The translations under genes and the position numbers were made by a program. DNA of 64,000 bases. Origin: Streptococcus oralis (GTDB lineage Bacteria; Bacillota; Bacilli; Lactobacillales; Streptococcaceae). Below are positions 7,982 to 16,490 of the stretch, piece after piece; the first letter of the stretch is position 1, and every line of letters starts with the position of its first letter. The notes under the pieces were generated by a model. That model ran no database searches. It was not told the DNA's origin and saw nothing but the letters and a program-made list of their open reading frames with translations. The stretch spans positions 93,196 through 157,195 of the forward strand of contig NZ_QEWJ01000003.1 in NCBI RefSeq assembly GCF_004127215.1. Reading direction: 5' to 3'.

Positions 7982-10900
7982 TGACCTGGACTTTCAATTA
8001 CTTCATTTTGATAATAAAGCCATTTTTTTATAAACGGACGGTACAAACTAAGTTTTATATTATTGGAATTAAATGTAATTTCTTGATTACGAGCTACTAG
8101 CTGTTCTAATTTCCTAGTCCATTTAATATAATTATCTTGACGATTTAATAACGATTTTAATTCATCAGCAGAGCTATTCCTATAGGCTAATCTTTCATTA
8201 TTATAATTCCTAATTAATCTCTCTGAATTTTTACAGACTCTATTTTTAGAGAATCCTGAAACCCAAATATCCCTATTTGTTGCGATGCCAATTGCACTAC
8301 TTAAGAAAACTTCTTGTGATAAATCAGAGTATTTCTGATAATTTGGATCCCTTTGATTGAGCCAATCATCGTTTTCATCGGGAATGATCTCTTGCCAATC
8401 TAGTTGCGAAACATCGCCAAATCCAGAAATAATTGCTAGTTTTTCCTTTTGCGATAAGTAATCACCAATATCATGATAGTGAAGTTCATGACAATCTGAG
8501 CCATCTTTTACTAAAATTGAAATTGCAACAGGAGTACGACTACCTGAACCAAAGATTTTCCCGCCTTCTCTTCGGGATTGTTCTCCTAGTGTTCTCTGGT
8601 CACCACGAAGATTAAAGATATAAAGATGATTAAATTCTTCATAAAGCCCTGCACGCAAGCCATCTGCTGAATTGGTATTAAGATAATTACCATTTGTCAC
8701 AAACCCAATCACCCCTTGATTTTTAAGGCGATCTGATGCCCAACGGAAGGCTTTTACATAAGAATCATATAGACCTTTTGTTAGAGTTGTACTAGATTTA
8801 ACAACGTATGTTTCTTCTAATCTTTTTTCTAATTTTGGATATGAAATATTTTTGTTATTATCGTTTGCATTTGTCTGACCGATAGAATATGGTGGGTTAC
8901 CAATGATAGCAGTAATTGGTTTTTCTTGTTGGCGTTTTAAGCGTTTGTCATTTGTACCAAAGAAGGAGTCATCAAGCGTATCTTCTGTTTCTGTTGATTC
9001 AAAAGTATCCGTTAAAACAATACCTTCAAATGGTGTATATGGTTCATCACCATTAATTTCATCAAATACAGCTTCAATATTAATGGCAGCAATGTAATAA
9101 CTTAGAAGAACAATTTCATTAGCATGTAATTCTTGTGTATATTTTCTTAGAATGTCATCAAAGGTGATTTCACCACTATCCATCAGTGATTTCAAGTAAT
9201 GCAATGTTCTAGTGATAAATGTTCCAGTTCCAGTAAATGGATCCAAAATATGAACATTTTCACTCGCTAAAGTCTTACTAAAGTGCTTTCTCAAGACTAC
9301 ATCGACTGATTTGACAATAAAATCTACAACTTCTACAGGAGTGAAGACGATACCTAATCTTTCTGTGGTTGATTTGAATCCTGTAGAAAAGAATTTATCA
9401 TATAGAGTAATAATAATTTTTTGCTTAGCTTGGGCGTTATCAATCCCCTCTGCACGTAAACGAACTGAATCATAAAATGGTTGCAACTCTTTCTGCTCTT
9501 TTTCAAAACCAAATTGTGATAATTCTTCTACAATTTGTTCCATCGCAGAACTTACTGGATTGTTCTTAACAAAACTGTATTCTCCAAAGAGTGCATCAAA
9601 AATTGGTAAAGTGATTAAGTGTTGCGCTAACATCTCAATCGCTTGTCTTTGGTCAATTGATTCATTGATATTGTGTTGAAGGCTTTGAAGAAATTTTTCA
9701 AAAGCATATTTACTATCAGGATTTTGTTCTAAGGTGAACTCAATTCCTTGAATGTGACGTCTCGCAATATCAGCTACATCTTTAGACCAATCCTCTAGAT
9801 AACGTCTATCACCGACCTTTTGGACAATTTTACCATAGATTGCCCCTTCGACAGCTTCCCAGTCTAGTTCTAATTCTGTCTGATAAGCCACTGTCGGCTC
9901 TTTCACATAACCATCATTAAAATTAGGGTCGTCTGGTGCCGCACCCACTCCAATAACTTGGATATTTTTAGGCTTCTGTCTGTTTAATTCCAGTTTATTA
10001 ATAGTTGCTTCAAAGCGTTCATCTACTGAACGCAAGGCGTTTAACACCTGCCAGATAACATCGTATGTTTTATTATTGTCCAGAATTGTTTCAGGTGTTT
10101 CACCAGCAGGAACTACAATTGGTAGAATTATGTACCCATATTCTTTACCCTCAAATTTACGGATGATTCGTCCTACAGTTTGAACAATATCTACCTGTGA
10201 TTTGCGAGGTGAAAGGAATATAATTGCATCTAGATTAGGAACATCGATTCCTTCAGTTAGGAAGCGAACATTTGATAAAATTCGTGCTGAATCTTCAGGT
10301 ATATCATCACTTGCTAACCAATCTAAAGCCTCATTCTTCTCAAGGGCATTCATGCTACCATCAACATGACGAACATTAACATAATAACCATCTTCGCTAT
10401 TGAGGTAATCATTAACTACGTTTTCAAATTGCGCTGACAGGCGTTGACTATCTTTGATAGTACGTGAAAAGGCAATTGCCCGTTTCATCGGTTCACCAGA
10501 AACCTTATCCGCAAAACTCTCACGCTTAATCATCCCATTCCAAACGCCAATAATACGTCCGACATCATCAATGTTTAACCCATTTTCAGAATCCGACAGG
10601 GACTTCTGCATATCTTTCTGAACAACTGTTTCATCAACTGCTAAAACCATCAGTTTATAATCAGTAAGAATGTCATGACTAATAGCATCTCCAAAACCTA
10701 AACGATAGAACACACTACCATATAGGCTTTCATCATCCATACTAGAAATAATGATTGAATTTTCTTCTGCTTTTTTCTTAGCATCAGTACCATATAATTT
10801 CGGTGTTGCTGTTTGGTAAAGGCGTTTTGTCCCCTTTACATTTAGATCACTATGTACTTTTGTAAACGCTGATGCTTCATCGCCAAGAGCTTTTGCACCT

Positions 10901-11901
10901 GTAGTACGGTGAGCTTCATCAGCGATAATTAAATCAAATTCTGGGAATCCTTCCTTTTGAGCCTTTCCAAGAACATCAATTGACTGATATGTTCCGAATA
11001 CAACTAACAGCTCTTTTTTAGGTCTATCCATTAATTCTAAATAATTTTCAACAACTTTTTTTGATGAAGTTGTAGCCGGATAACCGATATCACTAGCTTT
11101 AATTGTTATATTTGATTCATCCTGCTTGACACTTCCACGACTAGCATTTCTATCACTAGTAACTGCCATTGAAGACATAGTCATCTCTGTATCATTATTC
11201 CACCCTCTCAATGTTTGAGTGAGAAGTTGAATACTTGGTACTAAATAAAGAATAGTATACTGTTCTTTTTTCGCTTCCTTCGCCATCGCTTCAGCAATCT
11301 TTAAACTTGTAAAAGTCTTACCTGTTCCTGGAGCCATTATAAGTTGCCCACGATCATTTTCCTTAAAATGATTCAATGCAGACTGGATCGCACTTTCTTG
11401 ATAATATCTTAGTTTCTTTTTAGCTTTAACAGTGACTACTTCTGGTGATTCAAAAGAGAATTTTGACCAATCAATTTGAGAATTTCTAAGATCCGAAAGC
11501 CCAATACGAATAACATCACTTCGGTCTGCCAGAGCTTTCTCAGCATTTTTGCCCCATCTATCAGTAGAAGCAACGATAATACCTGATTCGTAATAGTCTT
11601 TTCCAAGCTCCCCTAAAAAAGAATCAATATTAGATTTTTGGATAGTATGTTTATAGAATTTTGCCTGAATCGCTACTAATTCACCAGTAAATTTTTCAGC
11701 AACTAAATCTACTCCAAGATCAACTTTAGGTACTCCAAATTCCTCTGGAACATCTGCTAGCATCCATACATTCTTAAACTCATTCTGGTATGTTGGTTCA
11801 TTTTGAAAATAGGCACGTGCTAAATACTCAAAGTATGTTCCTCTATCACGTTGCGTTTCAGCAAGCTCATTAATCCGATGTACTAGGTTATCAAAAGTCA
11901 T
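7948..11901 (-). CDS. N-terminal part of a type ISP (LlaGI/LlaBIII-like) restriction-modification enzyme, frameshifted
   Basis: 1317 residues from the ATG at 11899-11901; a TTG at 11922 is an alternative. Domains in order: an Mrr-like PD-(D/E)XK nuclease (D65 in 'DLGVDLVAE' and the QAK at 79-81); a superfamily 2 helicase/translocase (Walker A APGTGKT at 190-196, then DEAH, ATPK and a QTVGRIIRK motif VI); a coupler; and an adenine methyltransferase (motif I DPFTGTGTF and the catalytic NPPY). Such single-polypeptide enzymes translocate DNA and cut between head-to-head sites. This frame ends 24 codons after the A7 tract region begins, before the target-recognition half is complete, so the product as read should lack specificity and probably activity. 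It heads an operon with the CBASS genes. Confidence 0.85.
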   Translation of the reverse strand: MTFDNLVHRINELAETQRDRGTYFEYLARAYFQNEPTYQNEFKNVWMLADVPEEFGVPKVDLGVDLVAEKFTGELVAIQAKFYKHTIQKSNIDSFLGELGKDYYESGIIVASTDRWGKNAEKALADRSDVIRIGLSDLRNSQIDWSKFSFESPEVVTVKAKKKLRYYQESAIQSALNHFKENDRGQLIMAPGTGKTFTSLKIAEAMAKEAKKEQYTILYLVPSIQLLTQTLRGWNNDTEMTMSSMAVTSDRNASRGSVKQDESNITIKASDIGYPATTSSKKVVENYLELMDRPKKELLVVFGTYQSIDVLGKAQKEGFPEFDLIIADEAHRTTGAKALGDEASAFTKVHSDLNVKGTKRLYQTATPKLYGTDAKKKAEENSIIISSMDDESLYGSVFYRLGFGDAISHDILTDYKLMVLAVDETVVQKDMQKSLSDSENGLNIDDVGRIIGVWNGMIKRESFADKVSGEPMKRAIAFSRTIKDSQRLSAQFENVVNDYLNSEDGYYVNVRHVDGSMNALEKNEALDWLASDDIPEDSARILSNVRFLTEGIDVPNLDAIIFLSPRKSQVDIVQTVGRIIRKFEGKEYGYIILPIVVPAGETPETILDNNKTYDVIWQVLNALRSVDERFEATINKLELNRQKPKNIQVIGVGAAPDDPNFNDGYVKEPTVAYQTELELDWEAVEGAIYGKIVQKVGDRRYLEDWSKDVADIARRHIQGIEFTLEQNPDSKYAFEKFLQSLQHNINESIDQRQAIEMLAQHLITLPIFDALFGEYSFVKNNPVSSAMEQIVEELSQFGFEKEQKELQPFYDSVRLRAEGIDNAQAKQKIIITLYDKFFSTGFKSTTERLGIVFTPVEVVDFIVKSVDVVLRKHFSKTLASENVHILDPFTGTGTFITRTLHYLKSLMDSGEITFDDILRKYTQELHANEIVLLSYYIAAINIEAVFDEINGDEPYTPFEGIVLTDTFESTETEDTLDDSFFGTNDKRLKRQQEKPITAIIGNPPYSIGQTNANDNNKNISYPKLEKRLEETYVVKSSTTLTKGLYDSYVKAFRWASDRLKNQGVIGFVTNGNYLNTNSADGLRAGLYEEFNHLYIFNLRGDQRTLGEQSRREGGKIFGSGSRTPVAISILVKDGSDCHELHYHDIGDYLSQKEKLAIISGFGDVSQLDWQEIIPDENDDWLNQRDPNYQKYSDLSQEVFLSSAIGIATNRDIWVSGFSKNRVCKNSERLIRNYNNERLAYRNSSADELKSLLNRQDNYIKWTRKLEQLVARNQEITFNSNNIKLSLYRPFIKKWLYYQNEVIESPGQWQKNLGKRIL
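7970..7976 (-). other. A7 homopolymer at the restriction-gene frameshift
   Basis: Minus-strand reading is TGGCAAAAAAATTTGGG. In the upstream frame it gives W-Q-K-N-L-G followed by a stop after five more codons. With one extra A it would read W-Q-K-K-F-G-Q and enter the downstream frame without loss. A one-base contraction in a poly-A run is therefore enough to explain the split. It may be phase variation, fixed decay or a sequencing error. Confidence 0.7.
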
Positions 11902-11944
11902 CTTAGTTACCTTTCTCCTCAAAGGTAAGGGATGACTGATGGTG

Positions 11945-12014
11945 TTAGTGTATTACATAGTAATACACTAAGGGTACCCTTAGTGTATTACATAGTAATA
12001 CACTAAGGGTACCC
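11945..12014. repeat. Two tandem 35-bp palindromic repeats in the leader of the defence operon
   Basis: Each unit is a 27-base perfect hairpin (12-bp arms TTAGTGTATTAC / GTAATACACTAA, loop ATA) followed by the palindrome GGGTACCC; units are 11945-11979 and 11980-12014 and are identical. The junction of the units is itself a 32-bp perfect palindrome centred on 11975/11976. The repeat lies between the -10 box at 12040-12045 and the start codon at 11901, so it would be transcribed and could fold in two mutually exclusive ways. It could also be a protein-binding operator. Confidence 0.85.
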
Positions 12015-12039
12015 TTACCCAAATATTCTTTTTTTCTTT

Positions 12040-12045
12040 ATTATA
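12040..12045 (-). promoter_or_regulatory. Extended -10 promoter of the restriction-CBASS operon
   Basis: On the minus strand TGG precedes a perfect TATAAT (extended -10). No good -35 is present at 17 bases. The transcript would start near 12033 and carry both palindromic repeats in a leader of about 130 bases. Confidence 0.6.
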
Positions 12046-12060
12046 CCATGATTTTTTACA

Positions 12061-12105
12061 AAAAATAAAACCCCACCAAGATTTAATCTTGGTGGGGTTT
12101 TGGTG
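12061..12105 (-). terminator. Strong terminator after rplJ-rplL
   Basis: A 16-bp perfect stem (12067-12082 with 12086-12101) with a 3-nt loop. On the minus strand it is followed by ATTTTTT. It separates the ribosomal protein operon from the promoter of the defence operon. Confidence 0.85.
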
Positions 12106-12197
12106 GGGAATGAAATCATTCCTCCGATTATTAATCGCTCTAAGCAATTCTAAAACCTTAATTTACTAGGCTTCCGCAATCAAATTGCGATACTCTA

Positions 12198-12566
12198 TTA
12201 TTTAAGAGTAACTGAAGCTCCAGCTTCTTCCAATTTAGCTTTGATTTCTTCAGCTTCTGCTGTTGCAACGCCTTCTTTAACAAGAGCTGGTGCACCATCA
12301 ACAAGTTCTTTAGCTTCTTTAAGTCCAAGACCAGTGATTTCACGTACAACTTTGATAACGCCAACTTTTTTGTCACCAGCAGCTGTCAATTCAACGTCAA
12401 ATGAATCTTTAGCAGCACCCGCGTCAGCAGCACCAGCTGCAGCAACAGCTACAGGAGCAGCTGCAGTTACACCAAATTCTTCTTCGATAGCTTTTACAAG
12501 GTCGTTCAATTCAAGGATTGAAGCTTCTTTAATTTCAGCAATAATGTTTTCAATGTTCAATGCCAT
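12198..12566 (-). CDS. rplL: 50S ribosomal protein L7/L12
   Basis: 122 residues from ATG 12566, which is preceded by GGAGG at good spacing. It has the N-terminal dimerisation helix ([19 protein letters not shown]), an Ala/Gly hinge (residues about 35-55) and the C-terminal factor-binding domain '[21 protein letters not shown]'. L7/L12 dimers form the ribosomal stalk on L10 and recruit translation GTPases. It is the second gene of the rplJ-rplL operon and shows the strong codon bias of a highly expressed gene. Confidence 0.97.
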   Translation of the reverse strand: MALNIENIIAEIKEASILELNDLVKAIEEEFGVTAAAPVAVAAAGAADAGAAKDSFDVELTAAGDKKVGVIKVVREITGLGLKEAKELVDGAPALVKEGVATAEAEEIKAKLEEAGASVTLK

Positions 12567-12639
12567 TGTTATTTCCTCCAAATAAGTTTTAAATTTTATA
12601 ATATTTTTTTGTAGCTAGGCTACGCTGCGTAGCTTAAGA

Positions 12640-13140
12640 TTAAGCTGCGTCTTCTTTGTTGTCTGCAACCGCTTTGACTGCAAGAGCAACGTTGCGCACT
12701 GGCGCTTGAAGTACAGAAAGGAGCATAGAAAGAAGTCCTTCGCGGTTTGGAAGAGTTGCAAGAGCAACGATTTCTTCTTTAGATGCGACAGCGCCTTCGA
12801 TTGCGCCACCTTTGATTTCAAGTGCTTCAGCGTTTTTAGCAAAATCGTTCAAGATTTTCGCTGGTGCGATAACATCTTCGTTAGAAAATGCTACTGCAGA
12901 TGGTCCAACAAATACTGATGCAAGATCTTCAAGACCAGCTTTTTCAGCTGCACGACGCAAGATTGAGTTTTTAATGACTTTATACTCAACTTCGCTTCCA
13001 CGAAGCTCACGACGAAGAACTGTATCTTGCTCAACTGTCAAACCACGAGCGTCTACCACGACGATAGATGCAGCAGCTTTCATTTTTTCAGCTACTACGT
13101 CAACTAGTTCCGCTTTTTTAGCAATAATTGCTTCACTCAT
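12640..13140 (-). CDS. rplJ: 50S ribosomal protein L10
   Basis: 166 residues from the ATG at 13138-13140 ([13 protein letters not shown]), with GGAGGTG upstream. The frame stays open further 5' but that part has no fitting start. L10 anchors L7/L12 dimers to the 23S rRNA at the base of the stalk. With L7/L12 it normally represses its own operon by binding the leader RNA, for which a candidate is present upstream. Confidence 0.97.
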   Translation of the reverse strand: MSEAIIAKKAELVDVVAEKMKAAASIVVVDARGLTVEQDTVLRRELRGSEVEYKVIKNSILRRAAEKAGLEDLASVFVGPSAVAFSNEDVIAPAKILNDFAKNAEALEIKGGAIEGAVASKEEIVALATLPNREGLLSMLLSVLQAPVRNVALAVKAVADNKEDAA

Positions 13141-13310
13141 TAGTGTGTTCACCTCCGTAATTATTTTGCTTGGGGAATTTTTCCAAAAGAAAAACGCGCC
13201 CAAACCTAGACACGAAAGTACAATACGCTTCTTTTTACATGATACGTTTTGTCCTCGGTAGGATACTTATGAGTCGAGCTCCCCTACTGTCTTAGGCAGT
13301 TTTTTCAAAC
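13141..13310 (-). promoter_or_regulatory. Ribosomal protein L10 leader
   Basis: About 170 bases between the rplJ promoter and start codon form a structured leader, including the elements GCCTAAGACAGTAGGGGAGC and a downstream stretch ending near the GGAGGTG. This location and pattern fit the L10 leader that mediates autoregulation in Firmicutes. The folding was not computed. Confidence 0.6.
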
Positions 13311-13318
13311 CGTATATA

Positions 13319-13347
13319 AGTATAGCATAGACAAAAAAAGAATGCAA
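13319..13347 (-). promoter_or_regulatory. rplJ-rplL promoter
   Basis: TTGCAT (13347-13342), a 17-base spacer and TATACT (13324-13319) on the minus strand. Confidence 0.75.
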
Positions 13348-13375
13348 GATTTTTGCAAACTTTTTTGAAATTTTT

Positions 13376-14635
13376 TTAAATCTCTACTGTCAAAACTTGC
13401 CCTTGCTTGACAACCTGCTCTCCTGCAATGTAGACATCGTCAACATCACTGGATTTGACTGCATAGACTAAATGCGAGAGCATATTTTCCTGAGGTTGGA
13501 GATGGATTTTCCCTTGTGGTTGGATGACCAGAAAATCTGCTTGCTTGCCAACTTCCAGACTTCCTATCTGTTCTTCCATTCCAAGAACCTTGGCGCCTTC
13601 TATCGTCAGAGCTTTGAGGGCTGTTTCGATTGGAAATTGGCTAGCATCTCCACTCTTCATTTTCTGAAGGAGGGCGGCGGTCCGTCCTTCCTCAAACATA
13701 TCAAGATTGTTATTGGAAGCGACCGAGTCCGTCGCAATTCCCACTGCTACTCCTGCTTTTTGGAGTTGGATGATTGGAGCAATCCCTGAAGCTAGTTTGA
13801 GATTACTGATAGGATTGTGGGCGATAGCCACTTGAGAGGTTGATAAACGTTCAATTTCTTGCTCGTTTAATTCGACCCCGTGAGCAAAGACAGACGGATG
13901 CTCTAAGTAACCCAGTTCTTCTAGAAAGGCGAGAGGGCGTTTGCCGTATCGTTTCAGGATAATGCCTGACTCCTCCTTGGTCTCCGCCACATGGATATGG
14001 AGAGGAATATTTAGCTCTTTTGCCATTTCTAAGCTCGCTTCCAGCAAGTCTTGATTACAACTGTATGGAGAGTGAGGAGCTACCATAACCTTGAAATTTG
14101 GATTTTTATATTCTAAAATTTCCTCGATAATGGCACGTGTTCTACATATAGTCTCAGCGGTTGTCTCTGTATCTGAAGAAAAGAGTGTTGGTGAGAAATA
14201 ACAACGCATCTTGGAAGATTTCACTGCCTGATAAATTCGCTCAATATCCACACCATTGGGATTATACATATCGTTAAAGGTTGTTGTTCCTGACTGGAGC
14301 ATCTCTGTCAGAGCCTGCTTGACCGCTTTTGTAGTCATGTCCGGCGTAAAACCTGCTTCTGCTGGCCAGATATAGTCATTAAGCCATTCATGGAGATTGC
14401 TATCATCTTGGATCCCTCTCAATCCTGTCATAGCAGAATGGGTATGGCAATTGACCAAACCAGGCATGATCCAAGCCCCTTGATAGTCTATCATCTGCTC
14501 TGCTTGATCTAAAATCTCTGGCTTCTCTTGACCAACATAGATAATTTGAGAATCCTTAATAGCCAAGATTCCATCCAAATAAACATGGAAATCTTGGTCA
14601 CAAGTCACAATATTTACATGCTGATAGACTTTCAT
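13376..14635 (-). CDS. Amidohydrolase of the 5'-methylthioadenosine/S-adenosylhomocysteine deaminase (Atz/Trz) type
   Basis: 419 residues of a metal-dependent TIM-barrel hydrolase. It shows the HxH metal site 'NCHTHSAMTG', a second metal histidine in 'LHIHVAETKEESG', 'AHGVEL' and the late Asp in 'ATDSVASNNNLDMFEEG'. Relatives deaminate adenosine derivatives such as MTA, SAH or 5'-deoxyadenosine in the cytoplasm; others act on triazines or guanine. The precise substrate cannot be read from sequence. It stands alone between the ABC exporter terminator and the rplJ promoter. Confidence 0.8.
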   Translation of the reverse strand: MKVYQHVNIVTCDQDFHVYLDGILAIKDSQIIYVGQEKPEILDQAEQMIDYQGAWIMPGLVNCHTHSAMTGLRGIQDDSNLHEWLNDYIWPAEAGFTPDMTTKAVKQALTEMLQSGTTTFNDMYNPNGVDIERIYQAVKSSKMRCYFSPTLFSSDTETTAETICRTRAIIEEILEYKNPNFKVMVAPHSPYSCNQDLLEASLEMAKELNIPLHIHVAETKEESGIILKRYGKRPLAFLEELGYLEHPSVFAHGVELNEQEIERLSTSQVAIAHNPISNLKLASGIAPIIQLQKAGVAVGIATDSVASNNNLDMFEEGRTAALLQKMKSGDASQFPIETALKALTIEGAKVLGMEEQIGSLEVGKQADFLVIQPQGKIHLQPQENMLSHLVYAVKSSDVDDVYIAGEQVVKQGQVLTVEI

Positions 14636-14679
14636 CGTTTTTCTCCTTCTAAGACCTTGATTTTTCTAGCTATTGTAAC

Positions 14680-14706
14680 AAAAAAGTCACCCGAAGGCAA
14701 CTTTTA
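14680..14706 (-). terminator. Terminator of the ABC exporter operon
   Basis: On the minus strand AAGTTGCC-TTCG-GGTGACTT (two G-U pairs) is followed by TTTT. Confidence 0.65.
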
Positions 14707-14740
14707 GTGTCATTAAGACTTTAAAATAGATAGGAAGGGT

Positions 14741-16489
14741 TTATTCAGAGCTAAAAGCCGCAGCCTTTTGCATTTGGTAATACTTGCCCTTTCTAGACAT
14801 GAGATCCTGATGATTGCCATACTCCACGATGTCACCATCCACCAAGACTAGAATCAGATCCGCATCCTGAATGGTAGACAAGCGGTGGGCAATGATAAAA
14901 CTTGTTCGCCCTTTCATGAGTTTAGCAAAGGCATCCTGAACCAACACTTCTGTCCGCGTATCGATGGAAGAAGTCGCCTCGTCTAGGATGAGAATCTTGG
15001 GAATGGCTAGAAAGACTCGGGCGATGGTCAAGAGCTGCGCTTGACCGACAGAGAGAGATTCACCTGCATTTTCCAGTTTGGTATCATAGCCTTGGGGTAA
15101 CTGTTGGATGAAAAAGTCTGCATTGGCTGCTTTTGCAGCAGCAATCACCTGCTCTCGACTGGCTTCAGGATTGCCAAAGGCAATATTATCATGAATGGTC
15201 CCTTGTTTGAGCCAGGTTTCCTGTAGTACCATGCCAAACTGCTGTCGCAGAGACGCACGAGTATAATCATAAATGGATCTTCCATCTAGCAAGATATCTC
15301 CCGAGTTAATGGGATAAAATCGCATGAGGAGATTGATGAGGGTTGATTTCCCGGCACCTGTCGGACCAACTATGGCTACCTTGCTACCAGCTGGAATGTC
15401 AATAGATAAATCCTTAATCAAGATTTTTTCTGGATGGTAGCCAAAAGAGACATGTTTAAAGGAAATAGCTCCCTTCACTTGGTCACTGGTCAAGACTTCT
15501 TTACCTGTTTCAATCACCTCAGGACTTTCTAAGACAGCATAGACACGCTCTGCGCAAGCAAGAGCACTTTGCAATTCGGCCAGAACTGAGGAAATATCGT
15601 TAAAGGGCTTGGTGTATTGCTGGACATAGTTCAAAAAGGTCACTAAACGTCCGATAGTCAAGGTGGAACCCATCATGATACGATAAGCTCCTACCCCAGC
15701 TAGAAGGGCATAAATAAGTGCATTTACAAAGCGAGTCGAAGGATTGACCGTTGAGGAATAAAAGATGGCTGACTGAGAATAATTTGCATAGTTGTCATTA
15801 GCCTCACGCAGCCTTTGGATAAACTCTGTTTGAGCATTAAAAGACTGGATAATAGTCTGCTGGCTAAGCGATTCTTCAATTAATTGTGTCTGAATTCCCC
15901 TTGTCTCTGTTTGTTTTTGGAAGAGATGATAAGATCTCTTGGCAATAAAGCGCGAAATCACCATGGATAGTGGCGTCAACAGCAAGACCAAGAGGGTCAT
16001 GAGGAGATGGATTTGGAGCATGGCTAGAATACTAACCAAAATCATCAAGACACCAATGAAAAATTGGTTAAAAATCATGGTCAAGCCAGCTGCCAACTGT
16101 TCTATATCCGTGGTTACACGACTGACCATCTCCCCACTACCTTGCCGATCCACAAAGGCAATCGGTAAATGATGGAGCTTATGGATGATTCGCTCTCGCA
16201 AGTCTTTGGTATAAGAGAAGATTAGACGATTATAGAGGAGAGGATTAGCCCATTGAACTAGGGTATTTCCTATGATCACCAATACCATCTGAATAAAGAT
16301 CTGCCAAAAAACTGGTGAAGAGCCAGCCACTAGGACCTGGTCAATGACCTGCCCAATCAGAATAGGTAGGTAGATTGATAAGCCAACTTGAGCAATAGTT
16401 CCTAGAAAGGCTAGGAAAAGAAGGAAAGGATGGTTTGCTAAATCTTTGGCCAAACGTTTGAGCGTCTGGTTTGCAGTTTGTCGTCTCAT
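14741..16489 (-). CDS. ABC exporter half-transporter (membrane + ATPase), second subunit
   Basis: 582 residues from the ATG at 16487-16489, 1 base after the preceding stop and with an AGGAGG site. An N-terminal exporter domain with six membrane segments (residues about 25-300) is followed by an ATPase with Walker A 'GPTGAGKST', signature 'LSVGQ' (a variant of LSGGQ), Walker B 'ILILDEATSSID' and the H-loop 'IIAHRLS'. With the gene upstream it should form a heterodimeric exporter. Substrate is not shown; related pairs export drugs or peptides. Confidence 0.88.
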   Translation of the reverse strand: MRRQTANQTLKRLAKDLANHPFLLFLAFLGTIAQVGLSIYLPILIGQVIDQVLVAGSSPVFWQIFIQMVLVIIGNTLVQWANPLLYNRLIFSYTKDLRERIIHKLHHLPIAFVDRQGSGEMVSRVTTDIEQLAAGLTMIFNQFFIGVLMILVSILAMLQIHLLMTLLVLLLTPLSMVISRFIAKRSYHLFQKQTETRGIQTQLIEESLSQQTIIQSFNAQTEFIQRLREANDNYANYSQSAIFYSSTVNPSTRFVNALIYALLAGVGAYRIMMGSTLTIGRLVTFLNYVQQYTKPFNDISSVLAELQSALACAERVYAVLESPEVIETGKEVLTSDQVKGAISFKHVSFGYHPEKILIKDLSIDIPAGSKVAIVGPTGAGKSTLINLLMRFYPINSGDILLDGRSIYDYTRASLRQQFGMVLQETWLKQGTIHDNIAFGNPEASREQVIAAAKAANADFFIQQLPQGYDTKLENAGESLSVGQAQLLTIARVFLAIPKILILDEATSSIDTRTEVLVQDAFAKLMKGRTSFIIAHRLSTIQDADLILVLVDGDIVEYGNHQDLMSRKGKYYQMQKAAAFSSE

Positions 16490-16490
16490 G

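Noticed and set aside
7970-7990. Programmed -1 frameshift producing full-length restriction enzyme
   Set aside because: A-AAA-AAT could slip, but no stimulatory structure was recognised and no precedent is known to me for this family; homopolymer indel is simpler. Kept only as a possibility in the finding.
11945-12014. CRISPR array
   Set aside because: Only two units in direct contact, with no spacers and no cas genes; palindromic leader repeats instead.
4412-12045. Prophage or integrative element
   Set aside because: No integrase, att-like direct repeats, structural phage genes or conjugation genes were seen around the defence genes.
12241-12585. Ala/Ser-rich open frame antisense to rplL
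   Set aside because: It is a shadow of the biased codon use of rplL; no ribosome binding site or family resemblance.
12812-13261. 149-residue open frame antisense to rplJ
   Set aside because: Low-complexity product opposite a highly expressed gene and its leader; no independent support.
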